64,000 bases of DNA from Hyalella azteca (taxonomy: Eukaryota > Arthropoda > Malacostraca > Amphipoda > Hyalellidae). The notes beneath the pieces are model-generated. The model did no database searches and was not told the origin of the DNA. It saw only the letters and a program-made list of their open reading frames with translations. This document shows positions 44,283 through 56,055 of this stretch, one piece after another (position 1 is the first letter of the stretch; each line of letters starts with the position of its first letter). The DNA is taken from positions 1,927-65,926 of the forward strand of contig NW_025939209.1 in assembly GCF_000764305.2 (NCBI RefSeq), in the 5' to 3' direction. Made by a program: the position numbers and the translations under genes.

Positions 44283-45240
44283 ATACATTACGGTTGTGGT
44301 TACGGTGCTGTGAAAACTACGCTTTACGGTCATTGTTACGGTGCTGTGGAAACTACACGTTACGGTCATGGTTACGGTGCTGTGAAGACAACACGTTACG
44401 GTGCTGTGAAAAATACACGTTACGGTCATGGTTACGGTGCTGTGAAAACTACGCGTTGTGGTCGTGGTTACGGTGCTGTGAAAACTACACGTTACGGTCA
44501 TGGTTACGGTGCTGTGGAAACTACACGTTACGGTCATGGTTGCGCGGCTGTGAAAAATACACGTTACGGTCATGGTTACGGTGCTGTGAAAACTACGCTT
44601 TACGGTCATGGTTACGGTGCTGTAAAAGCTACACGTTACGGTCATGGTTACGGTGCTGTGAAGACTACACGTTACGGATATGGTTACGGTGCTGTGTAAG
44701 CTACACGTTACGGTCATGGTTACGGTGCTCTGGGAACTACACGTTACAGTCATGGTTACGGTGTTGTGAAAACTACATGTTACGGTCAAGGTTACAGTGC
44801 TGTGAAAACTACACGTTACGGTCGTGGTTACGGTGCTGTAAAAGCTACACGCTATGGTCATGGTTACGGTGCTGTGAAAACTACACGTTACGGTCATGGT
44901 TACGGTGCTGTCAAACACGTTACGGTCATGGTTCCGGTGCTGTGAAAACTACACGTTACGGTCATGGTTACGGTGCTGTTAAAACTACACGCTACAGATG
45001 TGGTTACGGTGCTGTGAAAACTACACGTTACGGTCATGGTTACGGTGCTGTCAAAACTACACGCTACGGATGTGGTTACGGTGCTGTGAAAACTACACGC
45101 TACGGTCATGGTTCCGGTGCTGTGAAAACTACACGTTACGGTCATGGTTACGGTGCTGCGGAATCTAAACGTAACGCTCAAGGTTCCGATGCTGTTACTC
45201 TGGAAACTACAGATTACGGTAATGGGTCCTTTGGAATCAC
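44283..45240. repeat. 36-bp minisatellite, about 26 units
   Basis: The unit is acacgttacggtcatggtta cggtgctgtgaaaact with substitutions. The period is a multiple of three with few stops, so long frames appear on both strands (44294-45259 +, 44145-44918 -, 44900-45382 -). They encode YGAVKTTRYGHG or TVTMTVTCSFHS repeats. No flanking exon or start context supports expression. Confidence 0.93.
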
Positions 45241-45475
45241 TGCAAAAACTACTTGTTAGTGTAATGGTTCCGATGCTTTTTACAGTGAAGACTTGATGGT
45301 AGTTCTTTTTCGTTTTAACGAAGCGAACGTTGCTCAGGTAAGAAATATTGAGTCTGATTTTTGTGATAGGGGTTTTCGGCAAAATCAGTGAGTTTCCTTC
45401 ATAGAAGATACAGTCTACAAATTCATTTGATGCTGGAACAAATCTTTATGTTACAGTGGAATAATCAACAATAAA

Positions 45476-45640
45476 AGCGGAAAGCTCAAGAAGATAAGTG
45501 AAAAGTTCAACAAGAAAAGTAGAAAGTTCAAGAAGAAAAGTGAAAATTTCAACAAGAAAAGTAGAAAGTTCAATAAGAAAAGTGAAAAGTTCAACAAGAA
45601 AAATGGAATGTTTAGGAAGAAAAGTGGAAACTTCATCGTT
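45476..45640. repeat. 21-bp minisatellite, A/G-rich
   Basis: About eight copies of gaaaagtagaaagttcaaca a with variants. It lies only about 240 bp after the 36-bp array. Confidence 0.9.
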
Positions 45641-45699
45641 GACATTTCAATAAAATTTCCCTTCAATTTTAGAGAGCCAATCATAGTGAGCGACAGTAT

Positions 45700-47350
45700 A
45701 GGCATAGGAGCAATATTTCAACGTTCTAGCAACTCAATTGATCTCAATAATTGTCGAGCAATGTTGGGCTCTTTGTTATTCTGATTTTAAACTATTAGGC
45801 AACTTTTAGGCAATACTTATGAATATGCGCCCTAATGATGCTTATATTTTTGAAGGGACTTCTATGTAGCAATGAATTTCCATGGCTGAAGTAAAACTAT
45901 TTCCTTTGATATGGCGTAACCGCGCATTGAATAATAGTTAAGCATGTACGGGAGGTCATGTTTGGTGAAACATAGCAATCAATTCATAGGTATCATTCAG
46001 ATACCTATGAACCTATCATTCGATTCTAAATTAGAATCGGAAGGTGAGCAATAGGTCGATGCAAACACTTTTATTGACATTTAAGCTTTGTGTGTTCATT
46101 TAACATAACATAACATAGTAATATCGGTGTACAAGATTAGGCCGTATTGGCCGGTCGCTGATTCTTATATTGCTCTTGGCTTGTGTCCTGAAGATCTGAG
46201 AACTTGCCTTTTGACCAGATCTATGCAAAACTAACTTTGTAGCTGAGGAACTGATGAACGTCCACCAATTTGTGAGGTGGATACATCTCTAGACGGAATA
46301 TATATACTCCTGCCGAGATTCATTCAGTCGGTTCTTGAACGCATATTTATTCTTGTACTAATGAATATGATCTTTTATTCAGTGTGATCTTGTACCAATG
46401 AAAATGATCTTATATCAACGGAGAGTCAACGATGCGAGCAGTTATAGCCGAGGCCCTTGGTGTTGGTTCTTGTTTCGTATTCTGGTAACTGTCTGGAACC
46501 ATGAGTAATTAACTATAATTCTATATGTTGATGAGGTCGCTACGCAGACGTCCATATAACAAAGACTTGGAATCTTCATAATCGATAATCTTTTATAAGA
46601 AAACTTGCCTTTTGAGTCCGGAATTACACTTGGCGCAGGTCTCTTGATTTCTCGTTAGAAGCGCTCACTTAGTTCAAAAATACTACGATTTCCTAAAATT
46701 ACGTAACACGAAGATTTTGTATTGGCTTTGGGAACACGAAAGCGTTATTTGTAATAAAAGTAAGATTTGTGTTTTTGGGCCCCTAGTCATTATACACTTC
46801 ACATTAAAAACTTAGGAATAACAAAACCATTATTATTTTTTCTTTGGCAAGCCAATTTGACGGCCAAACATTGATCGATCCCATCTTCGCTAAGTATACG
46901 TCGTATCGAGACTACATTTTTGGAGAAAAATGCCGTATTAATGTGCAGAAAAAATTATTGATTCTAGATATGCGACTATGACATTCATCTCCCGTATTCC
47001 CTGAGTAGATAATAAAAAGTGAAGACATCGTCCCGTGTCTTCAGCAGTCACAGCAGCCCAGAAACTGATACTTGTGAGCACAGGAATGAAATTCAAGATA
47101 TTATGAATAGATATCTGCTATTTTGTATCTTACTCCACGAGTAAAGACACACTTTGTGTCCTAAAATAAATTCAATCAGAATATTTCTATTCAGTTTACG
47201 TTTAATGGAATCAGAATACAATCAATTTGAATTTCTGAGGTGCGGTTATCCATTAGTATTTTGATCTCAAAAAAAGATAAGAGATTTATGTACAGAACAA
47301 TGACTGTTGTTTCATTCATTCCTTACGTTCCAAAGTCTGAATTCAACTGA
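45700..47350. other. Non-coding sequence, nothing recognised
   Basis: Contains two adjacent small palindromes (aggtatcattcagatacct; cgattctaaattagaatcg) at 45987-46040 and an aacat tract at 46102. No gene supported. Confidence 0.45.
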
Positions 47351-47580
47351 TATGATGAAATTATTTGTTATTTTTATGACAAAATGTAAACCATGAGTTG
47401 AAGATGGCGAGGATAAACCCAAACCCCCATAACAAAATTTAAAGTCGCACCAGCTTCTGGTAATCCAAATCAGAAGATGACGCGTCTGTAAATTTTCACT
47501 TGGCCGTGATGCCTATGATGAAATTATTTGTTATTTTTATGACAAAATGTAAACCATGAGTTGAAGACGGAGCGCGGATA
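47351..47580. repeat. 163-bp spaced duplication holding a foldback element
   Basis: tatgatgaaattatttgtta and atgacaaaatgtaaaccatg, about 55 bp in all, occur at 47351 and again at 47514. Between them at 47434-47495 is a copy of the short foldback element. Confidence 0.88.
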
Positions 47581-47584
47581 AACC

Positions 47585-47700
47585 CAACGTGATGCCGTTA
47601 TGCACGCGCGGACCGGCGCGCTAATAGCAATCAGCTGATGTTACCGCCACGTGAACTGCACGTGTCGCGCGGTCGTCACGCGGAGCATCACGCGATGTAC
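47585..47700. repeat. GC-rich imperfect inverted repeat
   Basis: Dense in CG, with acgtgatgccg near 47589 and cggagcatcacg near 47681 in opposite orientation, plus cgcgcggaccggcgcgc and gccacgtgaactgcacgtg. It has no reading frame. It is probably a small palindromic element. Confidence 0.5.
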
Positions 47701-47782
47701 TCATTAAAACAGACCACTAATAGGTCACGCTTTGTGTTAAGGTTACTCTTCGGATCGGGTACACTTTTGTTGACGTAACCGC

Positions 47783-48434
47783 AAATGGATGAATTCACCG
47801 AAGTGGATCGATGAATGAGAGATGAAACAGATCTCATTAGGATCAAATAAAGATCTTTGTTTTCGCGTGGAAAGGCCTCCGAAGCATTCTAGTCTCGGTG
47901 AACGCTGGTTGCAGTTAAATTGAATTGTGGTGAACATTTTATATTGATTTTTTGATCATAGCAACAAGTGGGGTATTCAACTTTTCATTTCAATGTGTGT
48001 TATAGATGAAAACGAATTAAAATTTGTTGATTACTGTTTGGCGAGAACTTGCACTAGAAGAGAGCAAGGCCTGAGCAATGGCGTGACGGTCCTTCAAAAC
48101 TTATTATTAAATGGATGAATTCACCGAAGTGGATCGATGAATGAGAGATGAAACAGATCTCATTAGGATCAAATAAAGATCTTTGTTTTCGCGTGGAAAG
48201 GCCTTCGAAGCATTCTCGTCTCGGTGAACACTGGTTAGTGAATTGTGGTGAATATATCATTCTGATTTTTTTTCCAACATTGCAACAAGCGGGGTATTCC
48301 ACTTTTCATTTCAATATGTAATATGAATGGAAATGAAGAAATATTTTTTGACAACTTTTTAGCGAGGACTTGCACTAGATGAGAGAGAGGCCAAAGCAAT
48401 GGATGGCGGTCTTTCCAACTTAATTATTTTCAAC
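47783..48434. repeat. Tandem duplication, 326-bp units
   Basis: Two adjacent copies (47783-48108 and 48109-48434) start aatggatgaattcaccgaag and contain agatctttgttttcgcgtgg. They are diverged by small indels. False minus-strand frames arise in both. Confidence 0.92.
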
Positions 48435-50044
48435 AGTGGCGGTAAAAAAGGTTCCTGGAATCGAAGTAAAATCTACTGAAGTCATGATTAGGAGTGACGG
48501 CTTTCACGATCCAAGTCCAAGCTACATGCAGGGTCAAAATTACTGTTGCCCTGTTGAAAATACTGTTGATTTGCCTTAGTTTCCAGCTCATTAATCAAGG
48601 CTCTCCCCCTTGGCGTCTTCGTGCAGCAAGGATTGGCCGATAGGATCGCAAGAAATTTAATGTTTTCGAAGCTTAAAATTGATGACTTATTCGGGTAGCA
48701 TTTAATACACTAACATGACTGAAAATTTAGCACGTTGCACGACAAAAAAGAATTTTACACAATTTGTGCAGCTCCTTGCCTCTATGTCTCCCATTGAAGA
48801 AAATCTAGATTAAAATAAATAATGAGATAGAATTTGCTTCCACCTGACAAAAATTACATTCTGATTAAAATGCAATTTATTCTTGGGTTCATAATCATAG
48901 ATTTTAAAACCATTAGTTGATCATTTAAGATAATTTTCTTGACTGGCAACGAACAATGGATTTCAATATTTGACTAGCGCATTTCAATGAACTGCTTGTT
49001 TTGATAATTATCGTTTGAGGGCAATTGCTCAACATTTATGAATTTGTATCTATCAAAACAGTTGCTGTTCTATAAAAAATAGTTATACGAGATCGTAACC
49101 CCATTAGCCAATCACTGACAGCTTATAAAGCTGAACCCACCAATCACAGACGAGAAATCGCCGCTATGTAAACATAGGCCACTACATGCATTTAAACGAG
49201 TTTTAAAAGTATGACCTCAGTTCTGAAATCATATTTAGGAGGCCTTTGCATCTCGTTAATGCCCGAATGTTATATTCAGATTATATTATGCGCATTATTT
49301 AAGTTCTATCAATATTTTTATAAGTTGTCAAGAAGTTTTAAAACTCTTATCTTCTTCCCTGCTAACAATACTTTTGATATTCAAGGCAAATAAGAGCTCT
49401 GTTAAAAATAAGAATGACAATTGTTACTTCTATACAACAACATAATATAGAGTTCACTCGATATTTCTGCTGCATGAAGAATAGAACTGATTTTGTTGAT
49501 CAGATTAAATCCTGTTCCGGTGACAACGAGCCACAAAATAGAGCCCATGAAGCAGCAATTATTGCGAGACACCTAAAGAAAGAACCACATCGGAAGTTTA
49601 ATGTTACAACAGAACGCACCGACATCTATGTAGGAATTATTCAACTTTACTATTTTCATTTGAAACACTGCATTTGATTCACTATAGAGGTTGGTAGTTA
49701 CAGAGACACCGTGTGTGTGTCGAATTTGGGAACGGAAGTGCTGGATTAAAATATTTACCGTTGCTTGAAGGCAGTAAATGATTATTTCACTGGAATCATT
49801 TACATAATTTTTCATTTTCTTCATGACTCACATCTAATATTCAGCTCCCGTTCATTATTCAAAAGATTTCTGAAAGGTCAGCCACGGGGGAACCACAATA
49901 TCGAATTCCGCCAGATTAGGAAGTATTAAAACCAAACACGATACGGCCTCTCTCGTCCACGTGCTGCATACTTGAGATGGTCCAACTGATATGCAAATAC
50001 ATGCCTTACATAGCAATAGTAATTAATAGCTGTGTTGATTAGGA
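48435..50044. other. Non-coding sequence with a possible MITE
   Basis: At 49085-49205 a stretch with gagatcgtaac, ccaatcactgacag and ccaatcacagacgagaa resembles 61848-61985. Otherwise nothing recognised. The frame at 49414-49677 has no domain. Confidence 0.45.
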
Positions 50045-50355
50045 CAAGTCTATCCTGTCACCGATGAGACACCACAGAATTCTTGCAACTTGCTGGAGTT
50101 TCAAACCTGCAACTCACTGCTCTAACTTTGTGGTTCATCAACACGTACCCAGCTATCTTGCCAGTTTTGACCAGAACCGTTTCAGGAAGCTGGTATCGAA
50201 CCCGCAACTCAATGCTCTACTTTCGCGGCTCTCAACCACCCCGTCTTCTCTCCTATTTCGACCAGGACTGTCATAGAAAGCGGGGATCGAACCCACAACT
50301 CACTTCTGCAATCCTGGTATATTAACTATAACCACTAAAGGCCACCCTGCCCTGG
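50045..50355 (-). mobile_element. tRNA-derived SINE, copy 2, with internal head duplication
   Basis: Reading the minus strand from 50355: gggcagggtggcctttagtg (box-A-like), then gtgggttcgatccccgcttt (box B) and gacagtcctggtc. A second block follows, gttgcgggttcgataccag with ggttctggtcaaaactgg. The repeat of the box-B block makes a partial dimer. It shares its order with 26795-27020. Confidence 0.68.
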
Positions 50356-50408
50356 TGTACTTAGGTGGACGTAAACGTATACTTTATGATGGAATTTACG
50401 AGCAATGT

Positions 50409-50431
50409 TTGGATGCGATAAAAAATCGCAT
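50409..50431. repeat. Perfect short hairpin
   Basis: ggatgcgat and atcgcatcc around a short A-rich loop. Confidence 0.85.
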
Positions 50432-51199
50432 CCAACAAGATAAATGAAAAAAAAAAACTATTTAGAAGAAAAATTCTCTTGTTAAATTAGCTGTTGTACT
50501 AAGGGCTGCTAATGTAAGTTGACTAAAATATTTTACTCTAATAAATTTCTTTTCACATATTTACATAATTTATAGTGAATTTTACTGGCGCAAACATGAT
50601 GTAAAATATATGGTTCAAATCAATGCTGAAACATAAGGTTTTAATTTTCTTGTAACTTCTCTCTGTAATTGTTTATATTATAAATCGTACACCTGAATAA
50701 AAATAACGCACACGAGACAAATAAATTATTGTTATGGCAACCTGACGTTGTCAGAGAAAGAAATATTTCATTTTTGATAACTTCTTTATATTAACAATTA
50801 ATTCATGTAATTATTGAAGCTTTTTCAATGGAGGAGTTTTAATTAAAAAAGGGCACATTAAAACTATTAAATAATGGAAACATGTGTAAATCCCAAATTA
50901 TATTATGCACTAGTTTTTAAATCGAACACCCGTTTAGCAAAGTCTCGGTACTCGAAAACAAATTTTAAGAGCCCGTAAGAGTTCGTAAAGAGCGCATTGC
51001 GAGTGGGCGTCTTTGCTTACAGTCTGGAATCGTGTTAGTTTACAAATATTGGTTACGAAAGCCACATTTCCTTCTGATTCTCTCAAATTGAAGTATCCCT
51101 AAGAAATATTCGTTATTGAAAAAACGTGTTAATAAGCTGCTCCTCCTGTCCGTAACTGAACATTTATAAAATCGTTAGGAAGCAATCAAAGGTGATTAA

Positions 51200-51282
51200 T
51201 TCTTAATTAAACATCTATTAAATATTAAATAATCAATTAAACATCTATTAAATATTAAATAATCAATTAAACATCTATTAAA
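51200..51282. repeat. 30-bp AT-rich tandem repeat, three units
   Basis: caattaaacatctattaaat followed by attaaataat. The last unit is cut short. Confidence 0.9.
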
Positions 51283-51514
51283 ATATGTGCTCGAATTTTC
51301 TGTCTAAAGAAATTTTCAGCCTCGTTGAAGATAAACAGTTTTCTTCTTCACAATGTCAACTTTGGGGTACCGATTAATATTATCAAATAGAACCTAATCA
51401 CTGATTTTTCGGTGAAGTTCCTCTAATGAATGATGATTGTTAGCGTAAAGAAAATATTAATTGAGCCGACGGAAGGCCATGAAATTTCAATTGGGTAACG
51501 TAATTTTATTCATG

Positions 51515-51792
51515 TTAACTGCCTGCCAGTTAGATATTAATGGTCACAAAGCTTTGACTGACAAGAATATATTTGTGTCTCCGATGCTCGCAGGTTGAGA
51601 AACATCGCAGTATTCTGAATACGTCGTTTGGTCTCTATTTGAGCATAGCAACGAGACTGTCACTCATTTTTTAACTGCCTGCCAGTTAGATATTAATGGT
51701 CACAAAGCTTTGACTGACAAGAATATATTTGTGTCTCCGATGCTCGCAGGTTGAGAAACATCGCACTATTCTGAACACGTCACTTGGTCTCT
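51515..51792. repeat. Direct duplication, about 120 bp, 156-bp spacing
   Basis: ttaactgcctgccagttaga through aaacatcgcagtattctga occurs at 51515 and 51671, nearly identical, with divergence only at the 3' ends. Confidence 0.92.
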
Positions 51793-52220
51793 ACAACGAG
51801 ACAGTCATTCATTTTTAACTGTTATTTAGTAGGGATATTTACATATTAATTAAAGACTATAATTAGCTAGCTTCAAGTGCATTTGCATTCCGTGATTAAC
51901 AAGCGTACTTCTTGACATTTTCATCAATAGTGGAAAGAACTGAACAAAAGCTTTATGTCAGAGTGGATAAATTCAGTAAACATGTCAAGACGAATGTATA
52001 CGTCATACGATTACACGCCAAACGTATGACAAATAAATAACGCGAATGAATATAACGACGAATGATATTCTGATCGTTTTCTTGTGTGCCACAAGCAAAA
52101 GAAACTTACTCAAAACAATCCCCGTATAATCCCCTTTGTATAGTTAATCTCCGTTAACATTCGTACTTATCATTTAACTAATTTAATCGGAACTTCTGAA
52201 GATATTCATGAATATAGTAC

Positions 52221-52547
52221 ATATGTCGTGCCGAAATCGCGGAATTGCCGATTATATGGAATCGGTAGCCAGTTTGCCGAATCTAGAATCAGCATTTCGT
52301 TGGTGATTCAGAAAATCGGACGTAAGAGTTAGAGTTAAACATAAATCGACAGTTAGAGTTAGAAAAGGTTAGGTTAAGTTCGCTTAAGTTCCGAAAAAAG
52401 TCCCTTATATAAATATAAAAAAAAGAACTTGGCTGACTGACCTTACCCCAGATTCCTATAGTATAGAAATGCGGATTCTACAGATTCTACAGAACTGGCT
52501 GCCGATTCCACAGAATAGGCAATTCCGCGATTTCGGTACGACATATA
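52221..52547. mobile_element. Inverted-repeat element, about 330 bp
   Basis: The left end atatgtcgtgccgaaatcgc ggaattgcc and the right end reversed (atatgtcgtaccgaaatcgc) pair over about 75 bp with mismatches (gattccacagaatag against gattatatggaatc). The interior is AT-rich with gttagagttag repeats. No certain target duplication. Confidence 0.78.
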
Positions 52548-52660
52548 TATAAGAATGTTTGTTTTTCCGTTGACGATGGAAAACATTTGAATGATGCTTG
52601 AAGTAAGTTTTTGTGTACGACATTAAATATTTCAGGCCAATTCTTCATGCCTGGAACGCA

Positions 52661-52950
52661 GATATCGTTAATGAGGGTCGACAATCTGTTGATGAGGGTC
52701 GACGATTGGTTGATGAGGGTCGCAGATATCGTTGATGAGGGTCGGCAATCGGTTGATGAGGGTCGCAGATATCGTTGATGAGGGTCGACAATCAGTTGAT
52801 GAGGGTCGACAATCGGTTGATGAGGGTCGCAGATATCGTTGATAAGGGTCGGCAATCGGTTGATGAGGGTCGCAGATATCGTTGATGAGGGTCGACAATC
52901 AGTTGATGAGGATCGACAATCGGTTGATGAGGTTCGGCAATCGGTAAAAT
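52661..52950. repeat. 21/42-bp minisatellite
   Basis: Alternates gttgatgagggtcgacaatcg and gttgatgagggtcgcagatat, so the higher-order unit is about 42 bp. The period gives a false minus-strand frame of DPHQ and PSST type. Confidence 0.9.
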
Positions 52951-55590
52951 AGAAACCTAAATAAAGTCTACTGCCAGTCCATGAAAATATATTGATGCAA
53001 TGATATTCGGTGATGCCTTTGACGAAGATCACGCATCTGTCAGACCTCGGGGACTTGGACAAAGGAGAAGAAGGACATCCAAAGGCGTGACACAAAAGCT
53101 GTTTTCGGGACGCTTTTCATCTTAGTGACTTTCATGAGAGGCTTTTCCTTCCCGACCGATCAGTCATTATACACTAATTATTCGTCTTTTCTTTCACGCC
53201 GGAGATTTGAAGAGGTTCTCTCTCAGATTAAGGATACAGACAATGGCACTTCGGAGACCAGACGCTTAGCCACGTAAGAACCTCTTGTTGACATTCGATA
53301 CATCGGCAGGTTTACGTACAAAAGAGCCCAGCCTCGATGACACCAGCAGCTGCAGGAGTTCATTAGTAATTTCGTCACATCGTTTCTAATTTTTCTTCAA
53401 TTAACACAAATCACTCGAGATCTACGAACTCGTCTAATTTCATATCTCATAACGGCCACACGCTGTGGAGACTTCAATGCTCATAGGATAAAAATTCTGG
53501 TCTTAAACAGATCACAATTTAACAAATTATCTTTAATCACTATATAATCGTTTGATTTTCAATTATAAGTATTAACGAGAAATTTTATTTTTTAAACTTA
53601 TATTTTGAACGTAGGTATTAAAATTTTATCACTTGTTCACCAAATAAAATTGGAGCGTATACCGCCGTGTGATTGCTACATGATCGACGATATTACCGTA
53701 CCTAATAAGCACAACTATAACTGTACAGGAGTACATCACTTGGCTTTTGAGGACACGGAAGAGCGTTCATTGTCGGGGTGACTTATGAGCTCTGTGACTG
53801 GGCTTATCCTAGATTACAGTGAGCTTGTCGACAATTACTAAGTCATTAGTTCCGACAAGAAGATGTTTGGCTCTGCTGCCCATAACGTAAACAAACTCGT
53901 GTCGCACCAGCGTAGCTGCTTCCAGTTATTCAGTATGGAGGTCATTCAATATTCGCGAATTTTAAACTTTAGTTTAGTGTTCTGGGAAAATGAATATATG
54001 ATTTTGATTAATTATACCTTTTCCTAATTGAATTCCGATTGATACTGCTGACTACTGAAAGATTGAAGCTAGTATATGATGGAGAATAAAGAACAATTAA
54101 TAACTAATTGTTAACAGTTCTTCAACATTCCATAATCAGCAGGTCCTGGATGTTAAGGAACTACGTTTGCCCTCGTATGTGAAAGTAAGTAAATGAGACG
54201 CGTACTGAGGTCGATTTGTATTTGCTTGCTTTGAATTTAAAATTTTCACATTGGGTTTTCAATCATGCTGCATGTAAAATTCATGACATATTTGTGTCTA
54301 CAGCGTGTATTAAATTGTCACATTTTCATTTAATTGTCAAATTTAGGCATTATCTAACCTAGTATTCCCATTATATTAAATTTTCGGTTGAAACCATAGC
54401 TTTAATAGACGTCGGAATGATTCAACTTTGCTCTGCAATTTTTATAACATCCTAAATCTATTCATGTTACAGATTATAATTGATCATGTTAATAAAAGAA
54501 CCAGTGCTTGCAACTATTTGGTTCCCAATTGTAACTCTTAAGGATAATCGTTGGTCTTCATATAAGGTAAACCCTAGGAAGCGTAAGCTGCTTAAGAGTT
54601 GTTGAACTTTGGAGCCTCGAATGTAGTCCGCAAAAACATGTTGAAGCTCTTTGAGAAAAACGGCTTCCAAATCTATATAAATAACATTTCAAAATGATTT
54701 TTAATAATTATTTCTTAAATGTTGGGTAGGCGTTTTTTTTTATTCTATCCCCTTATGAATTTTGCGAATAGTCGACTTATTTCTTGTGCGCAATTAAATG
54801 TGATTCAGCGAAGTTCAGCGAAGTATTTTGATGTTCCATCAAAATAATTGATGGAACACTGGCAAGAAAACAGCAACTAAAACAACAGTTAAAAAGTACG
54901 TTACGTATTTTTCATTGTAATATGTGAATCAGAGGAATGAATAAATGTTGCTAATTAACATAAACCAGACTTAACAAACTTAAAATGGGCGCCGCGATTA
55001 CGTAATGCGAGGAGCTGTTCCGTCATGAAGGAAGGCTTGAATCCGACGAATTAATTAATCCTATCGAATTAATTCGAGTGCCGCAAAAATTTCGAATCAA
55101 ACTTTTATGTGCATACAAATATTTCGAGCGAGAAATTTTGCGTAGATTTTCAGATGTAATAGAATTTGTTTTAGCAAAACTGTGTCGTATATTGCAGCGG
55201 TGTAATGGTGCATCATTACGTACTAGTTCAAAATCCTTGTAATTACATTCTTTATGAAAATAAAAGGAAGATGTCAACGGCATCTCTCTGTACATGTGCG
55301 TTTATCAACCTTTGCGATATCGAAATTTCAATCAATCAGAACCTGGGAATAATATTTATAACATAATAACACAGTTCAAATAACGGTTGATTCAACTGCA
55401 CCGGACGATTTATCCACGCCGACGCTATTACTTGAAAGATTTAAAAATTTTCCTGTTGGATCTACATGAATCCAATTAATTTTGAGTCAGTGCCTCAAAA
55501 ATATTTAGTTATAAATTTAATTATTCACCGAAAAGAAACCATACGCATATCGACTAACTACAAATTGTATACTAAACTAAACTAAGTTAC
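52951..55590. other. Non-coding sequence, nothing firm
   Basis: Includes a short hairpin at 54838-54863 (tgttccatcaa and ttgatggaaca) and a 67-codon minus frame at 54467-54670 that may follow an acceptor (ttatatag). No domain recognised. Confidence 0.45.
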
Positions 55591-55594
55591 ATGT

Positions 55595-56055
55595 TCAGAG
55601 CAACCGGGCGCTGTTACTGGCTATCTGATCAGAGCACCTTGGCGCTGTTACCAGCTATCTGTTCAGAGCAACTGGGATGCTGTTATTATCTGTTTAGAGC
55701 AACTGTGGCGCTGTTATTATCTGTTCAGAGCAACTGGGGCGCTGTTACTGGCTATCTGTTCAGAGCAACTGGGGCGCTGTTACTGGCTATCTGTTCAGAG
55801 CAACTGGGCGCTGTTACTGGCTATCTGTTCACAGCAACTGGGCGCTGTTACTAGCTATTTGTTCAGAGCAACTGGGGCGCTGTTACTAGCTATCTGTTCA
55901 GAGCACCTGGGCGCTGTTACTAGCTATCTGTTCAGAGCACCTGGGCGCTGTTACTAGCTATCTATTCAGAGCACCTTGGCGCTGTTACTAGCTATTTGTT
56001 CAGAGCACCTGGGCGCTGTTACTAGCTATTTGTTCAGAGCAACTGAGACGACTTT
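55595..56055. repeat. 35-bp minisatellite
   Basis: About 13 units of gttcagagcaactggggcgc tgttactggctatct, with variants (cacctgggcg, ttactagctatttg) grouped toward the 3' half. Confidence 0.93.

Noticed and set aside
44145..45382. Three long frames of up to 321 codons
   Set aside because: All follow the 36-bp repeat period on both strands; no splice or start context and no domain.
52487..53095. 202-codon minus frame with DPHQ and PSST repeats
   Set aside because: Mostly the 21/42-bp minisatellite; flanks not protein-like.
54467..54672. Minus-strand terminal exon (FLKELQHVFADYIRGSK)
   Set aside because: Protein-like and preceded by ttatatag, but there is no Met, no partner exon and no recognised family.
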